Source: Dryas octopetala
Taxonomy: Eukaryota; Streptophyta; Magnoliopsida; Rosales; Rosaceae
Direction of reading: 5' to 3'
Assembly (NCBI GenBank): GCA_963921425.1
Contig: OY992835.1
Coordinates: 19,964,001-20,028,000, forward strand
DNA: 64,000 bases
Made by a program: the position numbers and the translations under genes. Below the pieces are notes generated by a model. That model had not been told where the DNA came from. It was given only the letters and a program-made list of their open reading frames with translations, and made no database searches. Below, piece after piece: positions 1-12,870 of the stretch. How positions within the stretch are numbered: the first letter of the stretch is position 1; each line of letters opens with the position of its first letter.

Positions 1-193
1 CTTGGAAATATCAAAATTTTCCATCCTGAATACATCATAATGATTTTTAAAACAGAATGCAAGAATGATGTGACTTCTATTTTCCTTCATCTCTCTCAAT
101 CACAAAGAAGCACAGAGTACAAACTACAAACACAATGATGAATGATTATTATTGATTATTTGATTGAATATATTGACTGCATGTATACTATAC

Positions 194-1016
194 CTGCAAA
201 GAACTGCTAAGATAAAGGTAATAGATGGAATTATGTTGCCAATGGCAGATGCAAAAGCTGGTGAAGTGTATTCGAGTCCCATGTACAACAATGATCTTCC
301 TAACACTGCTCTAAAATACACAGGAAGATTTAGAGGATTGATCACAGCTAGCATTTGTTTTTATAACTGTCCAGCATTAGATGGGGGTGACAAGTTAGGA
401 GTTTAGAAATTTACTCACCCCAGCAGGCCCAAGAAGAAGATATTTCGCAAGACTGGAACATTGATTTTGCTCTCATTTTTCCTGACATGAGAAAGATTAT
501 GGTTAATCAGAGGACATGTCTGGTTCATATTGGAAGTGCCCTATTATATATGCAGGTCTAACTAATGCTAACACTGCAACATTACTTGAATTCTGCATTA
601 GATCACAGGCAGAGTTACTTGAACAGTCAATGTGAAAACAAAAAACATTTGCATCAAATACTTCAGATTTAACAGGTTTCTCATAAAGTTGTTAAGTTTG
701 GAGAAGTTAGTTTGTTGTTAATTTTGGAGAAGTTAGTTTGAAAACTTCAAACAAATAGAATGGAAACTATAGACCTCTCAAAGTGAACTGCAAGAAGAGC
801 AGTTGCTAAATTTCCAAAAGCATGTCCATAAACCACCAGTACATAACGACTCATGCCTTTGTCTAGAAAGACCATGGAGACAATGTTATACCCTGCAAAA
901 CATATGTTACAAAAAATAGAGAAGATATATGGTTTCGACTCTTCAATTACTGTCTCCCTCTTACTGCTTCCTTTCACCCTGTCTTCCTGCTCTTCCATTG
1001 GCATTTGCATTAGCAT
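194..1016 (-). CDS. WAT1-related (EamA-type) transporter, 5' part, runs off left edge
   Basis: Three exons can be joined in frame on the minus strand: 1016-775, 481-419 and 310-194, each with GT/AG borders and consistent phase (242, 63 and 117 nt). The product starts with an acidic/basic leader, then a membrane segment with the family signature around 'VFLDKGMSRYVLVVYGHAF', then 'GLEYTSPAFASAIGNIIP' followed by 'FILAVL', the hallmark of the first EamA repeat of plant nodulin-21/WAT1 proteins. These are ten-helix vacuolar or plasma-membrane transporters, some moving auxin or amino acids; the substrate here cannot be told. Only about 140 of a usual 350-400 residues are present: a donor follows position 194 and positions 1-193 look like intron, so the remaining exons lie left of the window. 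Two further in-frame Met codons lie within six residues of the chosen start, so the exact start is uncertain. Confidence 0.75.
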
Positions 1017-1600
1017 TCTGCATATTGTTTGTTTTTATTATGAATTCCCATTTATATCAGTTTGAGGGCAATTTTGGAATTAAATGATCTAGGTAGCACT
1101 GATTTCTATGTCCCTCCTACACCATTATTAATCAGTCATTAGAGCCGAAAATCATCAATCACCCTACATCTTACATTGATTCCACTTGATTTTTTTTTTT
1201 TTTTTAAGAAAAAGGCAAGTGCTTTGTGACTAAGCCTGTAACCAGTGCAAGAACTACTTGCAATCATACTTTTTTTTAGCAATAAATTGCTAAAAGAATG
1301 GATTCAATGAAAATATGAGTGTACCATATATAAATTCCCATTCAATTAAAATATGCTTTCTTGGTATACCATATATAAATTCCCACTCAATTTGTTTTTT
1401 ATTGTGGCAACTGGCAAGCAGGAATCTTTACGAAGTCCACATTCTATAAGCAGTATTATCTACCCATTAATTTCCTTGTTCTCCCAACTTTCTAATTTAA
1501 CCAATGGCTTAAGTTGAGCTTGGTCTCAGAATTAGATTCTTCTTCCATACCTCACTGCAGCACCACCAAGTAGCTTGCTCAGACAGATATGCTCCAAAAG

Positions 1601-1654
<54 letters not shown>

Positions 1655-2920
1655 CTCGTTTTCCTTTCCACATAGAATTATTGTGTACCAAAAGTTATCT
1701 AAACAGCTCCCACAATACTGAAAATGTTCAAGAGTGATTAGTGAAAGTGTAGGATACCACAAGAATAAGCTACTTCACTAGGAACTTGATACATGACTAA
1801 ACATACACGCCCACCCAAGTGTGAAGCTTGTAGGCTTAAGAGACTTTGAACTGGCATGGGGTCTAATCTGTGGATAAGTGGAATATGTTTCAGCTTTAAG
1901 ACAACTTTCAAGTATTTATCATTTAAGACTGATGAAGATGAGTTACAGACCATACCCTATATCTGTTGTCAGTCTGTTACCCAATTAAAAACAATCCAAT
2001 AGTGGGAGAAATTGTTGTAATCTCACAGCTCAATAAGCACATTCAAACCAAAAATAACAAGTCTAGCACAAAACTCATTTCATTCATAGCATGTGCAATT
2101 AATAGAATATTTACCTCCAATGTTCTTCATTGAAGCTGAGCTTTCTTTGCTTGACAAAGGTGGCTTCCAGTGCCTGCACAGAGGGATTAGAGAGTGTAAG
2201 TAAAAAATGGGAGAAATACTTTTAACTCCTATGTTCAAGATACAGTAACAGTAGTTTGATCAATCAGCTACCATTTAATATAGGATGAGAGTAGACCGGA
2301 TCTTCAACCATTCCATAAATCTTTTTTCAAATTTAAATTTCGGAGGAAAATAACATAAAATACAGTTCCACCCTTTTTTAAGATCTCCCCAAATTTGAAA
2401 TTTTTTAAAAAGTTTTCCCCAAATTAAATTGAATGAATGAGACTCTCTAAAGTTTTAATAGTCAAAGTTTAGACTAGAAACCCAAAAATTAAAAAAAAAA
2501 AAAAAAAAAAAGGGAAATTTTCAACTCTAGCATCGAAGAACCCTTTCTCATATTTAATTTTTTTCTCAAACTTATTATCATATTTGAGGAAAATATAGGA
2601 AAAGAGCTAAAGCTGCTTTAATATATGTTAGATCGAAGTATAACTTCTCTCATAATTTGAAGTATAAAATGCACTAATCCACACCTAATAGAAAATACTT
2701 TACTAGATTAAATGCACAAAATACTCATTAAGTATATGATGATTACTACCCATAAAAATTTACTGCATCATTTGCTTATCTCTAAAAAAATTTAAAAATA
2801 ATCACAGCAAAAATGGAGTGTGTTAAATAAAAATATTTATTACTTTACATTTATTTTAGTCCAGGTTGTTAAACCCCTTTCTAAAACCCTTCAAATCAGA
2901 GCACAATTGAAGCAAGCAAT
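1017..2920. other. Intergenic region between WAT1-type and RCC1-type genes
   Basis: This is the shared upstream region of two divergently oriented genes. It holds a CT microsatellite (1602-1657), A/T-rich tracts including a long A run near 2490, and one short stretch with exon-like borders on the minus strand (2115-2173, reported as a finding). No convincing additional gene is visible. ORFs crossing the CT repeat are repeat artefacts. Confidence 0.6.
1602..1657. repeat. (CT)n microsatellite
   Basis: An almost perfect run of CT dinucleotides with one phase break near its right end. Confidence 0.95.
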
Positions 2921-5547
2921 ATGAGCTCCTCTCTGTCTCTCCGGCACCGCTCTTTCACACACCTCACGCGCCGCCTCTCATCCTCAAACTTCTCCACCAG
3001 CACCAAACTCCCCACCCTCTACGAACCCACTTCCACCACCACCAGCCAAAACGACGCCGTACCCACCAAACCCCTCCAACTACTCTCATGGGGCAGAGGC
3101 GCCTCGGGACAACTCGGCGGCGGCATCGAAGAGCTCCGACTCTACCCAACCCCAGTCGCCAACCTCCTCGTTCCCTCATCCTCTTTCGCTCTTTCACCAA
3201 CCCCAGGTCGAATTCAAATACCCAATACCTCAAACAAAGAGAACAAAAGTGTTGTAGAGGTGGGCATTTCTTGTGGGTTATTCCACTCGTCGCTGTTGGT
3301 GGATGGCAAGGTTTGGATTTGGGGCAAAGGCGATGGCGGTCGGCTCGGTTTTGGGCATGAGAATTCGGTGTTCCTGCCCACATTGAACCCGCATTTGGAC
3401 CCGGTCCGGTTCGTAGCGCTTGGTGGGTTGCATTCGGTTGCACTTACCTCCCTCGGCGAGGTCTATACTTGGTCAGTACAATACTAAAGACTACACATTT
3501 CTAGCAATTCATCAAGTGTTCCAATTACATTTGCATTTTATGTGTTGAAAGACCAATCTTTTCTTTCATGTTCATTGACTATATTACTCTATGAACTCAT
3601 TCATGGTTTTGGTTGGATAACTTCATGGTTGTCTGTTAAACATGAAGCTTGCAGGGGTTATGGTGGTTTTGGTGCACTTGGGCATTCTGTATACACTAGA
3701 GAATTGTTCCCTAGATTGGTGGAAGGCTCATGGAGTGGGAAAATACATCACATTTCAACTAGTGGGACGCATACTGCTGCCATCACGGAATCAGGTTTGT
3801 TATTGTCGTTTTTTATTGGATTAATTGTGGAAGTGTGTTGCAGATGACGTGCTTTTCTTTTCACTAAGAGGGTTAAATAGATTTTATGTTTATATGTTAA
3901 TTTGTCATAAGATATCTGGCTATTACTTATTGGATGTAGGAGAACTTTATACTTGGGGTCGAGATGAAGGGGATGGTAGATTGGGTCTTGGTCCTAATCG
4001 GGGCCCAAATGAGGGTGGTGGACTTAGCATACCCTCCAAAGTGAAAGCATTACCTGTGCCCGTTGCTGCTGTTTCTTGTGGAGGGTTTTTTACAATGGCA
4101 CTAACTGAAGATGGGGAACTCTGGAATTGGGGAGGTACGGTTGCCACTTCTTATGTGGAAAATTTATTTGCTCCCTTGCCTTCCTTCTTATACAAGTCAA
4201 TTGATTATCTTTTCTGGGGGAACTTGCAAAGAGAATACTGAAAGGAGTGATCTTATGCCCTTTATAAACATGGGTTGCCCTAAGAGAGTGTAACTTTACA
4301 ACATAATGCCAATGCCAAGTAATAAAATTATTGTAGGATATGGTGATATTGTTATTGAATGTTCTCCAACATATTTCAGTCATTGATCAATGAGTTTGTG
4401 GAAATAAATTTAGACTCTCAGATATAGTAATTGAAGAGGACCATAAGGGGATTAAAAACTGGATTTATTTTATTTTTAACGATCCTAAAGTCATTGGAAA
4501 TTCTATAGATGATAGTAATTGCCAGTACTCTTCAATAAGGGGCTTAGCTATTTGGTTCTTGATGTTATTGCCCCCTTTGAGTCTTTGACTGACTTTCAAT
4601 TGCTTCACTTTTATGAGGATAATGCCATCACATGCTTGTCTCGTTTCATGGTGTTTCCTCAGCAAACTCGAACTTTGAGCTTGGAAGGGGTGATAGGGTT
4701 GGTGGTTGGGTACCAAAACCAGTCCCTAGTCTTGAAGGTGTTCGTATCATTCAGATTGCAAGTGGCGGATATCATTCTCTTGCGTTAACTGGTAAAGTGA
4801 TAGTAGTGTCTTGTGATTGCAGCAGCAACTATGTTATAATCTTTTATTTCTTGAAGGGTTAAGTCTTATTTTTGGTTCTTCTTTCATTTTAATTTCTAGA
4901 TGAAGGTAAAATACTTTCTTGGGGTCATGGTGGGCATGGTCAGTTGGGCAACTCTTCAATCCAAAGTCAAAAAATACCTATGCTTGTTGAGGCTTTAACT
5001 GATAAATGTGTCATCTATATTGCTTGTGGAGGGTCATCTTCAGCAGCTATAACAGGTAAGATGATTTGTGTCTTGTCTTCTCTGGTACCGTACTCTATTA
5101 GGCTTAGAAATATCTTGTTTTGGCACTCAAATGTGTAGTGTTTTGCACCCTTTTATTTTACATTCCATCAGAGTATTTATAAATGTGCTATGGTAGTTGA
5201 CACAGGTTGATTTGTAATTAGAAAATTTAGTCATACAGTAGAAATTAACATGGCTAGGCAGATGTTCCGATTTTGGTTCAAACTAGTAAACTTGGAAGTT
5301 TACTAGTTTCCTAATTTTTAAAATTATTGAATACTGTCTTTGTCTCGTAATAGATACAGGAAAGTTGTTTATGTGGGGAAACACCAAAGATTCTCAATTA
5401 GGAGTTCCTGGGCTGCCAGAGATACAACCATGCCCTGTTGAAGTCAAATTTCTGATGGAGGATGATGGATTAGGACCCCACAATGTGCTTTCTATTGCAG
5501 TTGGTGCATCTCATGCCATGTGTTTGGTTTCAAGGTCAGGTTGTTAG
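2921..5547 (+). CDS. RCC1-repeat protein, RUG3-like, probably mitochondrial
   Basis: Six exons join in frame: 2921-3471, 3655-3794, 3940-4134, 4663-4791, 4900-5055 and 5354-5547, all with GT/AG borders. They total 1365 nt, or 454 residues. Repeated blades of the seven-bladed RCC1 propeller are visible ('LLSWGRGASGQLGGG', 'VWIWGKGDGGRLGFG', 'LYTWGRDEGDGRLGLG', 'ILSWGHGGHGQLG', 'LFMWGNTKDSQLG'), each followed by a 'SCG.FH/ACGGSSSAAIT' type strand. The first 30 residues are rich in Ser and Arg and poor in acids, typical of a mitochondrial presequence. Length, presequence and the start of the first blade fit Arabidopsis RUG3 (about 450 aa), which is needed for nad2 intron splicing and complex I. 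The orthology is from memory; another mitochondrial RCC1-like protein is the alternative. Confidence 0.85.
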
Positions 5548-8220
5548 AGATTTTATTGTGATGATCATTATTCATTTATTTTTTCTCTAATCTATATAGA
5601 TTCTATAACAGGGATGGGCTGTCCAACTGATCTAAAATGGAGGAGAAAATGAATGCCCATGATTCTAAGGTTAAACTGATTCAATTCTATACAGATTGTA
5701 TTGCATGTGAGAAAGATGACTGCTAGTCTATAGAGATAGAAAGACGAAGAAGATTATACAGGAGATAAAATGTTTATACTTGAGTGCAAGAAATTGCTTC
5801 CCCTCCCTCTAGCACAGTTCTGCATCAAAGGTTCCTACTCAGCTTGCTCAAAACTCTACAACCTTCTTCCAAATGCTCAGCGTCTGTTGCTAGGATCGGA
5901 TGACATTTGACAGAACTCAGTTATTGTAGACAAATGAGAGTTTTTGAGATTCTATAAAATATTGGCAAAAGTGGTAGGTATCGTGTTGTGTATTCTTGTA
6001 ATGACCTATTGTTAATTCTTCTTTGTTGTCCCAGTTACTACCAACTTTACTGCATTTTTGGTTGATCTTTGGACTCGGGCTGTTCAGATACTTGCTGCAG
6101 ATGAAAAATCTGTTCCGATTGATATAAAATATGTTTCATGTTTCTGTCCAAGTCTAGTTTACTTGTGATCTTATTAACTTTTCTTGTGAGATACATCCCA
6201 AGTCATGAAAAACGGTTACTTTTTCATGAATGGTCTCAATTGGCAATCTTTAAAGCTGACATGGCAAGTAAATTCCTGGTCTGGTGTCCCTACAATGATT
6301 TTCACTGGTTTAGAGCAAAAAACTTGAGCAAGTGAGGTCAGAGATCCAACTCATTAGCTGAATTAGTACATTCACTTGGGTTGCTTTCTCATCTAAAGCT
6401 ACTGTCTAGTGATGTCACGAGAGGCTTCAGGTGTGGCTGATGAAGCCATGGTTTTGTAACTTTCATGACAGAGGAGCGCATCATTGTCCTTGGCTTCACC
6501 GCTAAGACTGTAAAAGCTGGCTTTTGCAGCGGATACAACCTTGGCCCAGTAGGCATAGTACTCGTATGAGTGTATATGACCTATCTTTCTTATAGTGACC
6601 TCTGCCATTTTTTGTTTTGTTTTGGGTTACAGAATTTAACTAGTATTTACTGATAAGAAATCAACAGTATGATCGTTGGCATCGACCACTTGTGACTTGT
6701 GACTCTTGGGTAAACTCCATTTGCCCATCAAATGGGTTTTTCCCTTCTCTTCTTAGACCCCCACAGTCAAGGAGACAAAACATGCGTGTATGTGGACCAC
6801 CTGCGAGGCTGAGATGATCGTTTGGTGCGTGACAAACTTCAATTATTCACTCAGTTTGGCTCCATCTTATTCACACCTCTCACGACAAACATATACCAAC
6901 GGCTTATATGGCCCATAAATATTTTCCCCGCCCTTTGCATGATTCCAAATCCAAATGACACATAAATTATTACATACTATTGGCAGCGATCTTATATATA
7001 GCATGCAGTAAAAGAAATTTACAAATTTTGTAAAATGTTTAGTGTAATGTCCCGTCTTTCGGTTGGCAAATAGCATATCAAATGATGTTAAAATTGGAGG
7101 TTACTATATACACACCTTTTTTTTTTCTCATCAACACCCTTTACTTTTATACACTATATTATTTTTTAATTTTTTGAATTTCTCTCTACACACTCTCAAT
7201 ATTACCGCATAACCTCACTTATATGTAAAAAAAGAAGAAATTACTAAAATGGTCTACTACTTGTCTCAGTGTGGTCCACGTTTTTTTTTTCTCTATTCTG
7301 ATCCACAAACTTTCTAACATTTGTTATTTTGGTCCATTCCGTCAAAATTTCATAAATAAACATTAAATGAAGGGGCGAAATGGTCCATTATGTCCCATGC
7401 TTTTCAGTTTTTTTTCTCAATTTTGACCCAACTTTTAACCTATCAAATCTCCACCAAATAGTTTTGAAGTTATAAATCTTCTCTTTACAACCATATAAAA
7501 AACATTTAAAATAGAGTTATAAAACTTGAGATAAATGATTATAAGGTAGGCTACCCGAAATTGCTCCGTTTTTTAAGAAACTTTCTAGATTTTTGAAATT
7601 TTTTCCAACTTTAATTTTTTTCAAATTCAATACATCAAATCAATTTCAGGGTGTGTAGTTAATTGGGTGATTTTTAGTTTGATTTGTCATTTTCTTTTAT
7701 TTTATGTCTTTTATGGTAATTTGGTTTTGGCCTTTTGGGTGATTTTTATCATTTTACAAAATAGATAAAAGGGGTGTGTAGTGAGAGAAAGAAGAGTGTG
7801 CATATAGTAACCCTCTAAAATTGAATCACATTTTCTAATCATATTAACCGATAATATGTGATTAACTGATCACAATTATTGATGTATTCATTAACAATCA
7901 CACCATGCATGATAAAAAAAACAATGTGGTTAATTCTGTTATTATTCAAAAATATACATTAAAGAGTTGGTAGCATTACTTTTAAAAAGAAAAACAAAAC
8001 AAGGAATAGAAAGTTTCTTATTACTATTGACACGTATATCATCTGTTCTGGGACACTTCCCTTACAGGCTAACGTAGACAAATATGAACACAAACCAAAC
8101 AACAAAACTTACAAGGCAGGAGGTTATGGAAGAATTAAAAATGTTATGTGGCACCAACTTCCTTAATATAGTGTGCTAAACCAGTGACCTCTGTAGTAGG
8201 ACCCACCAATGTATATCAGC
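5548..8220. other. Spacer downstream of RCC1-type gene
   Basis: The first several hundred bases are probably 3' UTR and flank of the RCC1-type gene. A 69-codon minus-strand ORF at 6399-6608 is unassigned. From 7097 to 7815 lies a MITE, described separately. The part just left of 8220 is the 3' flank of the LRR gene. Confidence 0.5.
7097..7815. mobile_element. 719-bp MITE with 8-bp target duplication
   Basis: The element begins GAGGTTACTATATACAC and its reverse complement begins GAGGGTTACTATATGCAC, so it has imperfect terminal inverted repeats. It is flanked on both sides by TAAAATTG (7089-7096 and 7816-7823), a perfect 8-bp target duplication, which fits a hAT-type or similar non-autonomous element. 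It has no coding capacity. Its centre (about 7230-7660) resembles the interior of the MITE at 38272-38818, suggesting a nested older insertion. Confidence 0.8.
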
Positions 8221-9459
8221 CTAGCCGTAGTTAAACACCGAGCACTGCGACGCCGGCCTCGACAGCTCTGTGCCTGCGCTGGCGGGGCACGCCTCCATCC
8301 CCACAGGCGGCACCATGCAGTTGTAACTCAAGCACAACGACACCGTATCCGGCAATGCCGACCCGGTTTCCACCGGAAACCCGGATATGTAATTGTGCTG
8401 CAGATACAATGTTCTCGTGTTGCCCAGGTACACGCTCCTAACGTACTCCCTCGGTACAACCCCAATCATACGGTTGTTGTTTAAATACAAGCTCTCTACA
8501 CCGGCCAAGATGGGCGACAGCTCCCCCGTCAGGGCGTTGTGGCTCAAGTCCACGATCGAACCCTCACCGTACGATGGCTGGGCCTCCGGGTCCACGCGCG
8601 GGACCCACCCGGAGAGATTGTTCCGTTGCAACAGCAGGGAAGGGAGGGTGTCACGGAACAGTGAGGCTGGGAGGGGCCCACTGAAACGGTTCATGCTCAG
8701 GTCGAGGTGCACTAACTCGGAGAGTGAATCGAACCCGCTGATGGGGCCCCACATTGCGTTCTCGGACAACGAGACGTAACGGAGACTTGACGGAAGCGAA
8801 GGCGGTAACGGACCGTCGAGTCCGTTGCGTTTCAAATCCAAATGCAGGAGCTGGGACTTAACTGCGGGTAACCCGCCGGACAATGAGTTGGAGGCGAGGA
8901 TGAGAACCTTGAGCATGGGCAATCGGGTCAGACCCGGCGGGACCGACCCGGTAAGCCGGTTGAAGCTGAGATCGAGAGTGTGGAGGTTGGGGAGGAGAGA
9001 GAGGGTGGCGGGTATAGGACCGGTGAGGCGGTTGTTGGTTAAGGAGAGGACTCGGAGATTGGCGAGGAGGCCGAGTTGAGTCGGGACGGGACCGGTGACG
9101 ATTCCGGGGTAGAGGATGAGCTGAGTCAACTCGGTGAGGTTGGCGAGGGAGGGAGGGAGGGAGCCGGCGAGTCCGGGGGAGTCGGAGAGGCCGGTGCCGA
9201 GTGTGAGTGTGTCGACTCGGGCGGAGGAAGAGCAGGTGACGCCGGAGAAGGTGGAGCAAGGATCGGGTGCGGCAAAGTCCCAGGTGGAGAAGAAGGCGGG
9301 GGCGCGTGGAGACGGGACGTCGGTGAGGGAGTTTCTGATGGCAATAAGGGCGTGGAGATCGAGGGGGTTAATGTTGTGGTGTTGTTGGAGTGATGGAGGA
9401 GTGAGATTGAGGAGGAGGAGGAGAAGAAGGAGTAGTTGGGCGGCCATGAACAAAAACAC
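8221..9459 (-). CDS. Secreted leucine-rich-repeat protein
   Basis: A single-exon ORF of 412 residues. Residues 1 to about 25 form a signal peptide with a run of nine or more Leu. An LRRNT-type cap follows ('LHALIAIRNSL' to 'DPCSTFSGVTC'). About nine plant-type LRRs (LxxLxLxxNxLxGxIPxxL) occupy roughly residues 95-370; examples are 'LRVLSLTNNRLTGPIP' and 'LHTLDLSFNRLTGSVP'. A short cysteine-containing tail ends the protein. There is no transmembrane helix and no kinase domain, so it is predicted to be apoplastic, possibly cell-wall bound or a co-receptor-like binding protein. The gene is GC-rich against AT-rich flanks. A TATA-like run lies near 9635-9645 upstream. A second Met four codons in would also give a complete signal peptide. 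Confidence 0.85.
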   Translation of the reverse strand: MFLFMAAQLLLLLLLLLNLTPPSLQQHHNINPLDLHALIAIRNSLTDVPSPRAPAFFSTWDFAAPDPCSTFSGVTCSSSARVDTLTLGTGLSDSPGLAGSLPPSLANLTELTQLILYPGIVTGPVPTQLGLLANLRVLSLTNNRLTGPIPATLSLLPNLHTLDLSFNRLTGSVPPGLTRLPMLKVLILASNSLSGGLPAVKSQLLHLDLKRNGLDGPLPPSLPSSLRYVSLSENAMWGPISGFDSLSELVHLDLSMNRFSGPLPASLFRDTLPSLLLQRNNLSGWVPRVDPEAQPSYGEGSIVDLSHNALTGELSPILAGVESLYLNNNRMIGVVPREYVRSVYLGNTRTLYLQHNYISGFPVETGSALPDTVSLCLSYNCMVPPVGMEACPASAGTELSRPASQCSVFNYG

Positions 9460-12400
9460 AAGGAGAGGAGAGCAAAGCAGCAGTGAAACAGAGGACTGTT
9501 CAGCTGGGTCAAAAGTACATCACTTTTCGATCTACATCTATCTACCCAAGTCAAAATTTCTGCTGCTGTTTCATGTAAATCGTAGTATGTGATGACTGAT
9601 GATCATCATGATATAACCGTTAGCTTGCGTAACGGTATATATATTGTGGCCCAAGTGCCCAACCTATTTATTTTTGTCACCTTCGTCAGTTAACACTACT
9701 ATTTTATCCTTCTTATCCTAACATTTATTGTGTTATGTAATTCTCATGAGTGATGCTAGATATAGGACCACTTAGATTACATGAGTCAATCATATTTATA
9801 AGTTATACTTATTTTTATAATTTGTTAGGAATCAATATATTACACGTCATATAATGTGATTACATCATTACTATGATGTATGAGTTTTTATTATATTATA
9901 AATTATATCGTTTTTGGTTGATTGGAGAGTTATAGATTATATCTTAAAGATAAATAATATCTATATATATATATATAAATGGGGACTATATGTCCATTAC
10001 ACATATAGTTTATAATGTGCTTTTGTTTTTGGCCATTGATTATGTGCTTTAATATGGTACATATTTGACATATAATTTTGTTGGATTCAAATATAAGTTA
10101 TATAACTCACAATTTAAAATGACCATAGTGGTCCATGAGTTAGTGATGCCTAATTTAGCCAATTTGATATACTACATTAACTATTTCCTCATGAGGGGTT
10201 GTTTGACTATAGTCTATAGCACGAATAATGGGCCTAATTTATAATTTTATAGATCAGCGCCAGTGGGTAATCAACCTTTTTTCATCACTTAATTAAAAGT
10301 TTAAAACTAAAAATAAACGTGCTTGACTGCTTGCAGTTAAGAGATCAAGGGAATCATAGTGGTGACTGTCAGAGAAAGTTCACCAACCATGCTCTGTTGT
10401 AAATGATGCTATTTGATGCTCCATCAATATCATCGTCCAAGAACTTGCATTTTTATGTCCCATCAAAATCACAAAGTGGGGATCAAGCTTAATTCTCACT
10501 ACTCTGCTGTCAACACCATTTTGTTCTGTTATAGCATGAAGATGGATCTCGGGGAGAAGACCCTCTTCTTTTCACTTAAGCATTTTCTCAGCAAAAGAAA
10601 GAAAATAAAAGAAAAGAGCAAACTCTTTTTTCCCACTGCCCAATCAATAATTTTATCCTCAAAAACAGGACAAACAAGTAATTAAAGAATCAGTATCCTA
10701 ACTGTTACCCATTTGCCACCAGCAAGCATATGTACAAAATATATAGATGTTAATTACTGATAAAAGCTAGCTAAATCAAGTACTTACATTGATCCATACA
10801 CCTGGAAGACCTCTTAATTTACAGAATGACCTAAACTTAATATTGACAAATACTTAGTAAACAACAAAAACAAGAAAAGACAATATGGTGTAGCTAAACT
10901 AAACACTGCCGCCCAACTTAATGATTAATTAATAGGGTGTTTTTGGATTCAAAACTCAGGCACATGGGTACGAGTGTGGGCAAACATGCATCAATATCCA
11001 CCCCAACAGTGGTCAAAGTATAATTTATGCATATTCTAATAGTTTTCTACACATATACATGACAAAAGAGACAGTAGTGGTAAATACATTTTACATACTC
11101 TATGACACATTGTTTATGACCATTTAATATATTGTCAAAATATATAGATCCACACAAACAGCTAGCAGAGATGGAAATTTCTTGACGCCACTGCTGGAAA
11201 GATTCCCCACCATTTGCTAATTTAATCATGCACATTTAAAGCTAAGTACTAGAGAAGAAATATTACCAAAAAGAAAAAGGAAATGCAGAAGTTATAGTCA
11301 GCTTTCTGCGGGTGGTACTTTGTTTTATAAATGTTGACGACCCACCAATGGTCCAATACATTTAGAAACTGTTGGTGGATTACCAGTGGCAGTGGGTACG
11401 TAGGTCCACTGCTGGGGAAAGCCTGCAAGATGTGGCGCATGCGCCATGTCCAAGATAATAATGAAGGAATTGGAAGCTGTTGGGGACATGGCCTCACTAC
11501 CAAGTACTTGAGAAATTGGGTAAATAATGAAGGTGTCTACCACAGGACTAGAGTTTTGAATTGCTGCTTTAAGGGTACTTTTGGGGCAAAAGGGCATGTG
11601 ACAAGCTCGCATGCTATGGGATTTTTCCTAGCTTTACATGGTCTACTGCTTTGTAGAATTTCCAGTGCTTGTCTTGTGAAATGGTAGAGAGGGCAGGCAG
11701 GGTTAATGTGGAAGCAGAAGCACTAATTTCTAGCAAACTTGAGATGGAAGGTGGTTTGGGCCTGGAATGAGGTCTCAAGTGTGAGGAATATATATGGGCT
11801 TTATTTTCTTGATCACTCTAAATGAGTTGGACCTATATGTAATTTTAGCCTCCTATAATCTTGGAGTAAGGAAAATCTTAGGACTAGGAGCCTGCTGTAG
11901 TGCTATATCTAAACTATCAACTATCACATACATATCACTTTCCAGATAGCAACATTTGATTACTTAAAATGATATTTGTTGGTGATAAAGATCAATTATG
12001 GTGGATCCTAATAGATTTTTCTTAAATCACTTGTTGGACCTTTTTATGTGTGCCACCTGCATATGAGGAAGAAATTCAACTTATGTTAATCTCTATGTTG
12101 TATAGACTATTTGGACCAGAGGAGTCCATGACATCGACTGAGTTTTGGATTCCAAGCATCATCATACTGATGCTCAAACTTATTGACATTTATTTATGTC
12201 CAAAATACTTCCCTAGCATTGCTTAGAAGTAATACAAGCACACTAACCATTGCCCTCTCTGTTCTCTCATGTAACTTGGTAAACTAATTATCATAAAGCA
12301 ATCCCAAGAGCTTAAAAAAACAAGCAAAACAGATTTCAATATCAGATTCCATATTTACACACAGATACACCCTAACCATTTCCATCTCTCTTCACTCACT

Positions 12401-12870
12401 CACTTTTAATCAGTATATATCTCATCAGAATATTATTTATTGTCATGATTGAGATCCGAGTCCTCAACTTAGGTCCCCACTGTGTGTGCGCCTATATATA
12501 ATTTCTCGTATTATAATTCTCTTAGATGAACTCCAGAATACTTTAAGCTAGGGCCGCACACACTTGGTTTCTTTTCAAACCCAATCCACACAAAACTGAT
12601 AGAAGTTTGCACATCTAGCTCCAATATCAGCAATACAGCTGCAACTACTCCATCTAAGCCTCTTGGAACCATCACTAGATTCTAAGGATGAAGATGTTTT
12701 CACACAACATTAAACCCAAAATCATTGGAATGAAAGTTAAATGCAAGCAATTTAAACACAAGATAATTTGATAAAGCAAATTTAGAAGACAACCACATCA
12801 CATGTCAACATAAAGTAAAAACTTGCTTCAAAATTATAATGTAAGGACAAAATGTAGTAAACAAAAAAAC
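9460..12870. other. Intergenic region, no gene recognised
   Basis: The part next to 9459 is the promoter of the LRR gene. The rest is AT-rich with no protein-coding signal I can support. A moderately GC-rich stretch at 11300-11760 contains a 14-bp palindrome and a short inverted repeat (see findings) and could be a non-coding transcript. The bases just below 12871 are the 3' flank of the proteasome gene. Confidence 0.5.

Noticed and set aside
1509..1762. Minus-strand ORFs rich in Arg-Glu
   Set aside because: They are translations of the CT microsatellite. The same applies to the Arg-Glu ORF at 47736-47945.
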